Source: Acidobacteriota bacterium
GTDB lineage: Bacteria; Acidobacteriota; Terriglobia; Acidiferrales; UBA7541
Assembly (NCBI GenBank): GCA_003224235.1
Contig: QHYU01000158.1
Location: 1 to 36,200, forward strand
Reading direction: 5' to 3'
Length of the DNA: 36,200 nucleotides
Shown: positions 25,132 through 32,518 of the stretch, piece by piece
Numbering within the stretch: position 1 is the first letter of the stretch
Layout: the number at the start of each line of letters is the position of its first letter
Notes under the pieces: generated by a model
Databases searched by the model: none
The model's input: only the letters and a program-made list of their open reading frames with translations
What the model was told of the DNA's origin: nothing
Translations under genes and position numbers: made by a program

Positions 25132-25506
25132 ATGGGCTTCTATGATTGGGACAAAATCAAGCCGGAAGAACTGACCAGGCTTTCTCGCTCGAGGATCGCC
25201 CGAAGTGAAAACGTGATGCTGGCTGAGGTTGAGGTCCGGCGCGGCACTTCCACCCCGTGGCATAGCCACGAAAATGAAGAACTGGTCATCGTGCTGAAGG
25301 GAGCGTGGCGATTCTACTTGCCCTCCGGTGAGCTGACTCTCGAGGCCAATCAAATGCTTTCCATTCCCGCGGGGGTCGAGCACTCTTCCGAGGTGCTGGA
25401 AGACACTTTGGCGCTCAATATTTGCACCCCTACCAAGGTTGCGCGCCGGAACGATGAACAGCAAACTTTCGAGCACGATCCGGACCAGTCGCTGTGGGCG
25501 GTCTGA
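25132..25506 (+). CDS. Small cupin-domain protein inside the ilv operon
   Basis: A 124-residue single-domain cupin. The first cupin motif reads TPWHSHENEELVIVLKGAWRFYL, with His, His and Glu as expected metal ligands. The second is IPAGVEHSSEV with the fourth His. The metal site is therefore complete, but the reaction is unknown; cupins range from isomerases and dioxygenases to simple sensors. ATG 25132 has GGGGGAGAAG upstream and is preferred to an in-frame ATG at 25117 that overlaps the ilvC stop. It lies between ilvC and ilvE with 11- and 21-bp gaps, so it is co-transcribed with branched-chain synthesis genes. Confidence 0.85.
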   Translation: MGFYDWDKIKPEELTRLSRSRIARSENVMLAEVEVRRGTSTPWHSHENEELVIVLKGAWRFYLPSGELTLEANQMLSIPAGVEHSSEVLEDTLALNICTPTKVARRNDEQQTFEHDPDQSLWAV

Positions 25507-25527
25507 GGAAAATCAGGGTGGTGCTTT

Positions 25528-26577
25528 ATGTCCTTTGAGCAGGCCACATGGGTGTGGAAAAACGGCGAGTTGATTCCCTGGAAGGATGCCACCGTGCACG
25601 TCTCCGCTCACGCCTTGCACTACGGTAGCGGCGTTCTTGAGGGCATCAGGTGTTATGACACGGCTGAAGGACCTGCCGTGTTCCGCCTTGACGCACACCT
25701 GGATCGGCTCTATGACTCCGCTTCGGTTTACGGAATGGAGATCCCGTATAACAGAGCACAGCTTGCTGAAGCTGTGTGCGAGGTGATCCGCGGCAATGGC
25801 TTTCGAAGCTGCTATGTCCGCCCCATCTGCTTCTTCGGAAGCGCTAGCCTTGCGCTGAACCCCCAGAGGTGTCCGGTCGAAGTTGTGATCTTCGCCTGGC
25901 CCTGGGAAACCTACCTAGGCAACAAAGCCCTGGAGGCCGGCGTGCGCGTGACCCTCTCTCCGTGGGTGAAGTTCCATTCCCGCATGCTGCCCACCACGGC
26001 GAAAGCGTGCGGGCAATATGTCAATTCGATTCTGGCCGTGCGCGAAGCCATGGGCCGGGGCTACGACGAAGCCCTGCTGCTCGCCTCCGACGGTTCGATT
26101 GCCGAAGGATCGGGAGAAAACATCTTCTTGGTTCACGGGGAAAAGCTTCTGACCAACGACGAACGGCACTCGATCTTGCTGGGGGTCACACGCGATGCGA
26201 TAATCGAAATCGCCTGCAATCTGGGCCTCCCTGTTGAAATCAGAGCAATCCAAGTGAACGATCTGCTCTCCGCCGACGAAGCGTTCTTCACGGGCACAGC
26301 CGCCGAAGTGACGCCCATCCGCGAGGTGGATGGCCAGCCCATCGGCAGCGGCGCACGCGGGCCGCTGACCGCCAAGATCCAGCAGGCATTCTTCGCGGCC
26401 ACCTCGGGGCGCGACCTCCAACATAGGCACTGGCTACATCTGGTCGCTTCAGGGCCGTCGAAACCCGTCCCCGCAACCGAAGCGACTTCGCTTAGCGAGA
26501 CTCAACGCAGGGAAATAGAGCACCGGGAGGGGTCAGCGGCGATGGCGAGGGAGGCGGCGCATTGCGACCCCGCTTAG
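25528..26577 (+). CDS. ilvE: Branched-chain amino acid aminotransferase
   Basis: A 349-residue PLP enzyme of fold type IV that gives valine, leucine and isoleucine from their 2-oxo acids with glutamate. Motifs are [18 protein letters not shown] near the start, the PLP lysine Lys159 in [38 protein letters not shown], and [14 protein letters not shown] with the phosphate site. The family normally ends near residue 305-310 (here QHRHWLHLV). The remaining ~40 residues ([29 protein letters not shown]...) look like an unstructured extension. ATG 25528 follows the cupin gene by 21 bp; the upstream site is only a weak AGGG. Confidence 0.95.
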   Translation: MSFEQATWVWKNGELIPWKDATVHVSAHALHYGSGVLEGIRCYDTAEGPAVFRLDAHLDRLYDSASVYGMEIPYNRAQLAEAVCEVIRGNGFRSCYVRPICFFGSASLALNPQRCPVEVVIFAWPWETYLGNKALEAGVRVTLSPWVKFHSRMLPTTAKACGQYVNSILAVREAMGRGYDEALLLASDGSIAEGSGENIFLVHGEKLLTNDERHSILLGVTRDAIIEIACNLGLPVEIRAIQVNDLLSADEAFFTGTAAEVTPIREVDGQPIGSGARGPLTAKIQQAFFAATSGRDLQHRHWLHLVASGPSKPVPATEATSLSETQRREIEHREGSAAMAREAAHCDPA

Positions 26578-26614
26578 GGTCCCCAGCATCACTGTCTCCA
26601 CTCTCAGAGGCATT

Positions 26615-28357
26615 ATGACAGGCGACGGAAAACATCGCAGTCGCGTTCTCCTCGACGGTCCTCGCCGAGCGCCGGCACGATCTTATTTCAAGGCGATTGG
26701 CTTCACGGACGAAGACCTGACGCGACCATTGGTGGGCATCGCCAACACCTGGATCGAAACCATGCCGTGTAACTTCCACTTGCGCCACCTGGCGGAGAAG
26801 GTCAAAGCCGGCGTGCGCGCCGCCGGGGGCACGCCGATGGAGTTCAACACGATCGCCATCAGCGACGGCGAAACGATGGGCACCGAGGGAATGAAAACCT
26901 CGCTTGTAAGCCGCGAGGTTATTGCCGACTCGATTGAATTGGTGGGTCGGGCGTACATGTTCGATGCCATCGTGGCGCTTGTGGGCTGCGATAAGACGAT
27001 TCCCGGCGCGGCGATGGGACTGATCCGCCTGAATGTGCCAAGCCTTGTGCTCTACGGCGGCTCGATCCAGCCGGGTCGCTTTCAGGGCCGCGACGTTACC
27101 ATCCAGGATGTTTTTGAGGCTGTCGGCGCTCATGCGGCCGGCAAAATGTCCGATGAGGATCTTCTGGCGCTGGAAAATGCCGCGTGCCCCGGGGCAGGAG
27201 CCTGTGGCGGTCAGTACACGGCCAACACCATGGCCCTGGCACTGGAGTTCCTCGGGCTGTCCCCGCTGGGAACAGCCAGCGTGCCCGCTACGCATCCACT
27301 CAAGGACGAAGTGGGCTTTCACTGCGGTCAACTCGTGATGGACCTCTTGCGGAGACAGATTCAACCGTCTCACATCCTGACCCGCAAAGCTCTGGAAAGC
27401 GCCATCGCCGGCGTAGCTGCGACCGGAGGCTCCACAAATGCCGTGCTTCATCTGCTGGCTTTGGCCAGCGAAGCGAACGTGGAGTTGCGCCTCGAAGACT
27501 TCGATGCCATTAGCGCCCGCACCCCGCTGCTTGCCGACCTGAAACCTGCCGGCCGGTTCACCGCCGTGGATCTTTATAAGGCCGGGGGCAATCAGCTCGT
27601 AGCAAGAAAACTCCTGGAGGCAAAACTCATCGATGGGAGTCATATGACCGCCAGCGGAAGAACTCTCGAGCAAGAGGCGCTGCGAGCAAGCGAGCGCGAG
27701 GGTCAAGAAGTGGTGCGGCCATGCAGCAACCCGCTGAAACGGACGGGAGGGCTGGTGGTTTTGAAGGGCAACCTCGCTCCGGAAGGGAGCGTGGCCAAAA
27801 TTACCAGTCACGAGAACCTCTATCATAGGGGCCCGGCCCGAGTATTTGATCGCGAAGAAGACGCCATGGAAGCCGTCACCAGGGGAGCAATTCAAAAAGG
27901 CGACGTCGTTGTCATCCGGTACGAAGGCCCGAAGGGAGGGCCCGGGATGAGAGAGATGCTCGGCGTCACTGCCGCGCTCGTTGGCGCTGGTCTGGGCGAG
28001 GATGTGGTGTTGGTGACCGATGGGCGTTTTAGCGGCGCGACACGCGGCCTGATGGTCGGCCATGCAGCTCCCGAGGCAGCTTGTGGAGGACCCATTGCCG
28101 TCGTGCAACCGGGCGACACTATCGTTTTTGACATCGAGGCAAGGAGCTTGCGCGTGGAACTGAGCGCCGAGGAGCTACGCGCTCGGCTTCGCCGATGGAA
28201 GGCTCCTGAACCGCGCTATAAGTCTGGCGCGCTCGCCAAGTATGCCACGCTCGTTTCCTCCGCAGCGGAGGGAGCTGTTACGCGCCCCAACTTTGAGCAT
28301 TTCGGCGCAACAGGACTCGGCCCGCTCGCCGGTCAAACACTTTCCCAAGCGGAATGA
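26615..28357 (+). CDS. ilvD: Dihydroxy-acid dehydratase
   Basis: A 580-residue Fe-S enzyme that dehydrates 2,3-dihydroxy acids to 2-oxo acids, the step before IlvE. Cluster-region cysteines are Cys52 ([10 protein letters not shown]-like context), Cys125 (GCDKTIPG) and Cys191/Cys197 ([17 protein letters not shown]). [31 protein letters not shown] and the C-terminal [22 protein letters not shown] are further signatures. The cluster type ([2Fe-2S] or [4Fe-4S]) cannot be told. ATG 26615 follows CAGAGG. The stop TGA overlaps a possible ATG of the next ORF. It completes the pathway set ilvB-N-C-E-D; no leu genes are in the window. Confidence 0.97.
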   Translation: MTGDGKHRSRVLLDGPRRAPARSYFKAIGFTDEDLTRPLVGIANTWIETMPCNFHLRHLAEKVKAGVRAAGGTPMEFNTIAISDGETMGTEGMKTSLVSREVIADSIELVGRAYMFDAIVALVGCDKTIPGAAMGLIRLNVPSLVLYGGSIQPGRFQGRDVTIQDVFEAVGAHAAGKMSDEDLLALENAACPGAGACGGQYTANTMALALEFLGLSPLGTASVPATHPLKDEVGFHCGQLVMDLLRRQIQPSHILTRKALESAIAGVAATGGSTNAVLHLLALASEANVELRLEDFDAISARTPLLADLKPAGRFTAVDLYKAGGNQLVARKLLEAKLIDGSHMTASGRTLEQEALRASEREGQEVVRPCSNPLKRTGGLVVLKGNLAPEGSVAKITSHENLYHRGPARVFDREEDAMEAVTRGAIQKGDVVVIRYEGPKGGPGMREMLGVTAALVGAGLGEDVVLVTDGRFSGATRGLMVGHAAPEAACGGPIAVVQPGDTIVFDIEARSLRVELSAEELRARLRRWKAPEPRYKSGALAKYATLVSSAAEGAVTRPNFEHFGATGLGPLAGQTLSQAE

Positions 28358-28380
28358 CACTGGCAAGGTGGGGAGGATGG

Positions 28381-28767
28381 GTGTTGATTTTTGATCGCGT
28401 GATTCCAATCCTACGGATCTTCTCGATCGACAAAGCGAAGGAGTTCTACGTTCAGTTCCTTGGCTTTAAGGTTGATTGGGAGCATCGCTTTGACGAGAAG
28501 GCACCTCTGTACATGCAGGTCTCAAGGGGCAATCTGGTGTTTCATTTGACCGAGCATTATGGTGACTGTTGCCCCGGTTCGACCGCTTTTGTGATAATGA
28601 CCGGGCTCGATGAATTCCATCGCGAGATCAGCTCCAAGGATTACCAATACATGCGGCCCGGCGTCGAAATAACGCCCTGGAATGCAAAACTCATGGAAGT
28701 AATCGATCCGTTTGGTAACCGGATACGTTTCAACGAATACCTTAATCCGCCAAGGAAAGAACAGTAG
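28381..28767 (+). CDS. Glyoxalase/bleomycin-resistance (VOC) superfamily protein
   Basis: A protein of about 128 residues with a single VOC fold in two halves: VIPILRIFSIDKAKEFYVQFLGFKVDWEHRF at the start, GNLVFHLTEHYGD in the middle and MEVIDPFGNRIRFNEY at the end. The segment order fits the bleomycin-resistance-protein branch of the superfamily, but the ligand is unknown and the name does not prove resistance. Start GTG 28381 (or TTG 28384) is preferred because GGGAGG stands just upstream; an ATG at 28354 overlapping the ilvD stop (ATGA) is possible. It is the last gene of the ilv operon on this strand. Its end is duplicated by a short tandem repeat. Confidence 0.8.
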   Translation: MLIFDRVIPILRIFSIDKAKEFYVQFLGFKVDWEHRFDEKAPLYMQVSRGNLVFHLTEHYGDCCPGSTAFVIMTGLDEFHREISSKDYQYMRPGVEITPWNAKLMEVIDPFGNRIRFNEYLNPPRKEQ

Positions 28768-28797
28768 TCCTTAATCTGCCAAGTAAAGAACAGTAGC
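28740..28797 (+). repeat. 29-bp imperfect tandem duplication at the end of the VOC gene
   Basis: Two consecutive 29-bp units (28740-28768, 28769-28797) differ at three positions. The first contains the last codons and the TAG of the VOC gene; the second is non-coding and repeats the same sequence, including a second TAG in the same relative place. It looks like a recent slippage duplication. Confidence 0.8.
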
Positions 28798-28833
28798 TCT
28801 CGCCTGCGAATCGCTCCTAAGTAATCCGCATGT

Positions 28834-29862
28834 CTACGAGCGGCCATTTGGGGTCGAAAATCGCAGCAGAGGCTCAGCAAGTCCGCGCATCAACTCCGCG
28901 AAGCCTCCGAGATCGAGCGACTGTGGTCCATCCGATAGCGCGCGTTCCGGACAGGGATGAACCTCAATCAGCAGGCCGTCGGCGCCGATGGCGACCGCCG
29001 CGCGTGCCGCCGCGGGCACTAGACTGCGCCGCCCAGTCGCGTGGGATGGATCTACGACCACCGGCAGGTGCGAGAGCTCTTTCGCCAGAGCGACACCGGC
29101 CAAGTCCAGCGTATTGCGCATCTCCGTCTCAAACGTCTTGATGCCGCGCTCGCACAAGACGACGTTGGGATTCCCGCCCGCAACCAGGTATTCAGCGGCC
29201 AGCAGCCATTCCTTGATCGTCGCCGAGGGGCTACGTTTCAGCAAAATCGGTCGGGGCGTGGTGGCCAGGCGGCGCAGCAGGGGAAAGTTTTGCATGTTGC
29301 GCGCGCCTACTTGAAGCATGTCGGCGTACTCGCTGACGGTCTCGATCTCCTCCGTGCTCATCACCTCCGTCACGACCGGCAATCCTGTCTCCTCGCGTGC
29401 TTCCTTCAGGATCTGCAGCGCTTCCACGCCCAGCCCCTGAAAGTCATACGGTGAAGTGCGAGGCTTGTAAGCGCCTCCTCGCAGCATGTGGGCTCCCGCC
29501 GCCTTAACCCCGCGAGCAGTCTGCAATAACTGCTCCCGCGACTCCACGGAACATGGCCCGGCCATCACCACCACATCGCCGCCGCCAATGCGAACGCCCC
29601 GCACCTCCACCATCGTGCGTTCGGGTCGCATCTGCCGGCTCACGAGTTTGAATGGGTGGGCGATGGGAATAATCTCCTCCACTCCGGGGGCAGCTCGGAG
29701 GGCCTCCAATTGATTCCGATGATGGTCGCTCTTGCCCACTGCGCCGATGACGGCGCGCTCGGCGCCGCGGATCAAGTGTGGTTGATATCCGCACTCCTTG
29801 ATTCGGTCGATGACGTGTTGGATCTGCTCCTCAGTAGCGTCCGATGACATGTTGACGATCAT
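28834..29862 (-). CDS. aroF: 3-deoxy-7-phosphoheptulonate (DAHP) synthase
   Basis: A 342-residue first enzyme of the shikimate pathway; it condenses phosphoenolpyruvate and erythrose-4-phosphate. The class I-beta form (AroA/KDO8P synthase-like) is indicated by an N-terminal ~80-residue ferredoxin-like domain ([25 protein letters not shown]), then [57 protein letters not shown] and [11 protein letters not shown]. The N-terminal domain may mediate feedback inhibition in this class. ATG 29862 has AAGGAG seven bases upstream. It is preceded by a Phe/Tyr/Trp-rich leader and attenuator (29977-30208). No other aromatic biosynthesis gene is adjacent; it faces the ilv operon. Confidence 0.96.
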   Translation of the reverse strand: MIVNMSSDATEEQIQHVIDRIKECGYQPHLIRGAERAVIGAVGKSDHHRNQLEALRAAPGVEEIIPIAHPFKLVSRQMRPERTMVEVRGVRIGGGDVVVMAGPCSVESREQLLQTARGVKAAGAHMLRGGAYKPRTSPYDFQGLGVEALQILKEAREETGLPVVTEVMSTEEIETVSEYADMLQVGARNMQNFPLLRRLATTPRPILLKRSPSATIKEWLLAAEYLVAGGNPNVVLCERGIKTFETEMRNTLDLAGVALAKELSHLPVVVDPSHATGRRSLVPAAARAAVAIGADGLLIEVHPCPERALSDGPQSLDLGGFAELMRGLAEPLLRFSTPNGRS

Positions 29863-29976
29863 GGTCTGGCTCCTTTGCGTGTCACGTTGGTTTCGTTGAC
29901 GAATGCGCGCGCTGCCTGGATTTCTCGTACCTGGCTCGCTGTCAAACCTCCCTTTCGTCGTGCCATAACCGAGGGA

Positions 29977-30014
29977 AAAACAAAAAAGCCGCGACCTCGG
30001 TTGAGGTTCGCGGC
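29977..30014 (-). terminator. Intrinsic terminator of the aroF leader
   Basis: On the minus strand GCCGCGAACCTC (30014-30003) pairs with GAGGTCGCGGC (29998-29988), 11 bp with one bulged A and a 4-nt loop. It is followed at once by TTTTTTGTTTTT (29987-29976). This is a strong intrinsic terminator, placed 114 bp before the aroF start, so it must be escaped for expression. Confidence 0.92.
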
Positions 30015-30106
30015 CGGTTTCGAAACTCTTCGCGCTGTCTAGGTCTTAGATCTCATCCCTCACGCGCGTGGGCTTCGCCCGGCCGCTTCCCCAATATGGG
30101 AAGCGG
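29988..30106 (-). promoter_or_regulatory. Transcription attenuator of aroF (pause, antiterminator, terminator arms)
   Basis: Minus-strand order: arm 1 CCGCTTCCC (30106-30098) inside the aromatic codons; arm 2 GGGAAGCGG (30091-30083) extended to GCGGCCGG (30086-30079); arm 3 CCGGCCGC (30017-30010); arm 4 GAGGTCGCGGC (29998-29988). 1:2 is a 9-bp perfect pause hairpin, 2:3 an 8-bp GC-only antiterminator, 3:4 the terminator. A ribosome stalled on Phe, Tyr or Trp codons covers arm 1, frees arm 2 for arm 3 and so prevents termination. The layout is that of trp-type attenuators. Confidence 0.85.
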
Positions 30107-30153
30107 TACGGAAAGGCAAAGCTATAAAATCTCATTTCCATCGCGCGGTTCAT
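30046..30153 (-). CDS. aroF leader peptide, 35 aa, Phe/Tyr/Trp-rich
   Basis: Thirty-six codons from ATG 30153 to TAA 30048-30046, too short for ordinary gene calling. Residues 9-21 read FYSFAFPYRFPYW: eight of 13 are aromatic. Alternative in-frame ATGs at 30141 and 30135 lie just before this run, and a GGACG stands upstream of the first ATG. The final 14 residues (GSGRAKPTRVRDEI) have no such bias. The peptide itself need not have a function; its translation senses charged Phe-, Tyr- and Trp-tRNA. It sits between a promoter-like site and the attenuator hairpins upstream of DAHP synthase. Confidence 0.85.
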   Translation of the reverse strand: MNRAMEMRFYSFAFPYRFPYWGSGRAKPTRVRDEI

Positions 30154-30178
30154 CAGGATTCGTCCGATTGCGGCTCGC

Positions 30179-30208
30179 ACTCTAAGCTATCGCCTCCGCA
30201 GATGTCAA
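30179..30208 (-). promoter_or_regulatory. Promoter candidate for the aroF leader
   Basis: TTGACA (30208-30203) then 18 bp then TAGAGT (30184-30179, 4/6 to the -10 consensus) on the minus strand. The predicted start, near 30172, is about 20 bases before the leader-peptide ATG, which fits an attenuator transcript. Confidence 0.6.
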
Positions 30209-30559
30209 GCCCAGGTCCCGAAAAAGTTGCCTTTGCGGACATTACGATCTCGCTCTCTACGAAATCAACTGAACCTTGATGGGACCGAGCCGGCTTCGTA
30301 AGATCGTCCCAGCTCAGCTTTGTTTTCGGGGACGCGATTTTCGTCTAGTTCTCCGGAAGCCAACGGTCTCGGTCGCTCGGGATCAGGAACGTACTGCTCG
30401 ATGGGCTGCCCGCCCCCTCCTCACTGGAAGCTGGCAACCCGGAAACAGAAACTCTGTCGCAACCGTGGTCAGTCTCCACGATTAGCATTGGAAGTCCGAA
30501 AACTGTCTAAATCCGCTGGAATCCCCGGCGCCGCCGGGCGCCAAAAAAAGGAGAAGATC
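30209..30559. other. Gap between aroF promoter and protease gene
   Basis: About 350 bp without a convincing gene. The frame of the downstream protease stays open far upstream (to 30320), but this part lacks family features. A GC hairpin (GGCGCC-GCC-GGGCGCC, about 30528-30543) lies directly before the AAAAAAAGGAG ribosome binding site of the protease and could affect its translation. The protease promoter was not identified. Confidence 0.4.
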
Positions 30560-32188
30560 ATGACCCCGCTGAGAAATCGCATTAGCCTTCCCCGTAGCGA
30601 ACGCGCTCCCGTGGCTGCTGCGCGAAGAGTCGGCCCCGCCGATCCTCATCAACGAATCGAAGTGACGATCCTGCTTCGACGGCGCTCGCAACCAAACGAC
30701 TATCCCAAGATTAGTCAGATGGGGGCTCGTTTGCCCAAAGATCGCCTTCGCCTCACCCGCGAACAATTCGCCAGCACCCACGGCGCCGATCCGGACGCTA
30801 TTGCCAACATCCGAAAATTCGCCTCGGACTTCGGCCTCCAGGTTGTGAGCGAACATCCCGGCCGTCGTTCGGTCGTCCTCGCGGGGACCGTTGAAGCCTT
30901 CAGCCGCGCCTTCGAAGTCGAACTCACCCGTTATGAATACCCGCAAGGCTCCTATCGCGGCCGGACAGGGTCGCTAACGATTCCAGTCGAGCTCTCCGGA
31001 GTGATTGAAGGAGTTTTCGGTCTGGACGATCGTCCGCAGGTCCAGCCTCACTTCCGCATCCGCAAGGAGTTGGTGGGACAAGCGCGGCCGCGCGTCCCGC
31101 AGGGGGGATACGATCCGCCTCAGGTCGCTCAAGCTTATAATTTTCCAACCGGTCTGGACGGCTCCGGGCAGTCCATTGCCATTCTTGAATTGGGCGGGGG
31201 ATACAGGTCGGAGGACCTCAACGCCTTCTTCGGCAATTTGCAGCTCCCCACTCCCAAGGTCACTCCAATTTCCGTGGATGGCGCCGCAAACTCTCCCACC
31301 GGTGATCCCTTCGGCCCCGACGGCGAAGTCGAACTCGATATCGAGGTTGCCGGGGCGATTGCTCCCGGGGCTCAAATCGGGGTTTATTTTGCTCCCAACA
31401 CCGATCGAGGCTTTCTGGATGCGCTGACAACCGCCATCCACGACACGAACCTGAAGCCGAGCGTTATTTCCATCAGTTGGGGCGCCCCGGAAAATACGTG
31501 GACGCAGCAGGCGATGAACGCCTTCGACTCAGCGTGTCAGGATGCCGCGACGCTGGGCATCACCGTTTTCGCTGCTTCTGGTGACAACGGCGCCACCGAT
31601 GGCGATCCGAGCGGCGACTTGACGGTCGATTTCCCGGCGTCCAGCCCGCACATAACCGGCTGCGGCGGCACCAAGCTGGTTGCGTCGGGAAATACCATCA
31701 CGGATGAAGAAGCCTGGAACGAGCTGAATCAAAACCAAGGCGCAACCGGTGGCGGCGTCAGCCAGTTTTTCCCGATACCCACCTGGCAGCAGGGTGCGAG
31801 CGTACCTACTGCGCCCAACGGCCAAGCGGGCCGTGGCGTCCCGGATGTTGCCGGCGACGCGGACCCCACAACCGGCTACAACGTCTTCGTGGATGGATCT
31901 TCAACCGTTATTGGAGGCACGAGCGCCGTCGCTCCGCTCTGGGCGGGACTGATTGCGCTCATCAACCAGTCCCTGCAACAGCCGGTTGGCTTTCTCAATC
32001 CCCTGCTCTACTCACAGAACGTCGAACCCGCCTTGAATGATATTTCGCAGGGCGACAACGGCGGATACAGCGCGGCAACGGGCTGGGACCCGTGCACGGG
32101 TCTCGGCAGCCCCGACGGGACGAAGCTATTAGCCGCCCTGGGCGGCCAGCCAGTGGGGCAACGGAGGAGGAAGGCCACCACAAGGTGA
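30560..32188 (+). CDS. Sedolisin/kumamolisin-type serine-carboxyl peptidase (S53) with propeptide
   Basis: A 542-residue S53 peptidase, an acid-active endopeptidase family. Residues ~30-165 are the activation propeptide (RLRLTREQFASTHGADP, VVSEHPGRRSVVLAGTVEAFSRAFEVEL). The catalytic domain begins near 183 (YDPPQVAQAYNFPTGLDGSGQSIAILELGGGY). Catalytic residues visible: Glu256 and Asp260 (GEVELDIEV), Asp342 (AASGDNGA) and Ser455 (GGTSAVAPLWAG). The calcium site is near the C-terminus (LNDISQGDNGGYSAATGWDPCTGLGSP). No signal peptide is evident, as in several kumamolisin relatives, so the export route is unclear. ATG 30560 follows AAAAGGAG. The basic tail QRRRKATTR is unusual. A strong terminator follows; it seems a single-gene unit. 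Confidence 0.94.
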   Translation: MTPLRNRISLPRSERAPVAAARRVGPADPHQRIEVTILLRRRSQPNDYPKISQMGARLPKDRLRLTREQFASTHGADPDAIANIRKFASDFGLQVVSEHPGRRSVVLAGTVEAFSRAFEVELTRYEYPQGSYRGRTGSLTIPVELSGVIEGVFGLDDRPQVQPHFRIRKELVGQARPRVPQGGYDPPQVAQAYNFPTGLDGSGQSIAILELGGGYRSEDLNAFFGNLQLPTPKVTPISVDGAANSPTGDPFGPDGEVELDIEVAGAIAPGAQIGVYFAPNTDRGFLDALTTAIHDTNLKPSVISISWGAPENTWTQQAMNAFDSACQDAATLGITVFAASGDNGATDGDPSGDLTVDFPASSPHITGCGGTKLVASGNTITDEEAWNELNQNQGATGGGVSQFFPIPTWQQGASVPTAPNGQAGRGVPDVAGDADPTTGYNVFVDGSSTVIGGTSAVAPLWAGLIALINQSLQQPVGFLNPLLYSQNVEPALNDISQGDNGGYSAATGWDPCTGLGSPDGTKLLAALGGQPVGQRRRKATTR

Positions 32189-32230
32189 ATCGGTACGATT
32201 GAAAGGGGGCACTTACTGCAGGGGATCGTG

Positions 32231-32258
32231 AGGGGCAGGTTTCAGACCTGCCCCTTTT
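32231..32258 (+). terminator. Intrinsic terminator behind the S53 protease
   Basis: A 10-bp perfect stem AGGGGCAGGT / ACCTGCCCCT (32231-32240, 32246-32255) with loop TTCAG and a TTTTCTCT tail. It lies 43 bp after the protease stop. The following ~260 bp to the kinase gene at 32519 hold nothing I recognise. Confidence 0.85.
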
Positions 32259-32518
32259 CTCTATGAAGTCGGTCAGAGTAGTTCTGCGCTCCGCAATAAT
32301 TCGTGCGCCAAGATGACCTCCGTCGAGTTCCCGTTCGAGGAGGTCGCTTGGGACGGGAAGCTGAGTTGGAACATTCCAAAATGAAGCCATGAAGTGTACA
32401 CTCGCGCCTGACCGGGAGAGCAAAATTGCAATCTCGGCCCAATCCCTCGTTCTTTCTTCGCCGAGTTGAATTCTGAGCAGATCATGAGAGTTGACCTAAT
32501 TTCCAAACCGGGCCCGGC

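Noticed and set aside
26492-28108. Long open frame antisense to ilvD (about 538 codons), and similar ones opposite the PHM-like gene and accC
   Set aside because: Same reason: mirror frames of conserved genes with no recognisable motif and no ribosome binding site.
32231-32258. The hairpin after the protease as a further attenuator for the kinase gene
   Set aside because: No short leader ORF with an amino-acid run and no competing arm; it fits a plain terminator of the upstream gene.
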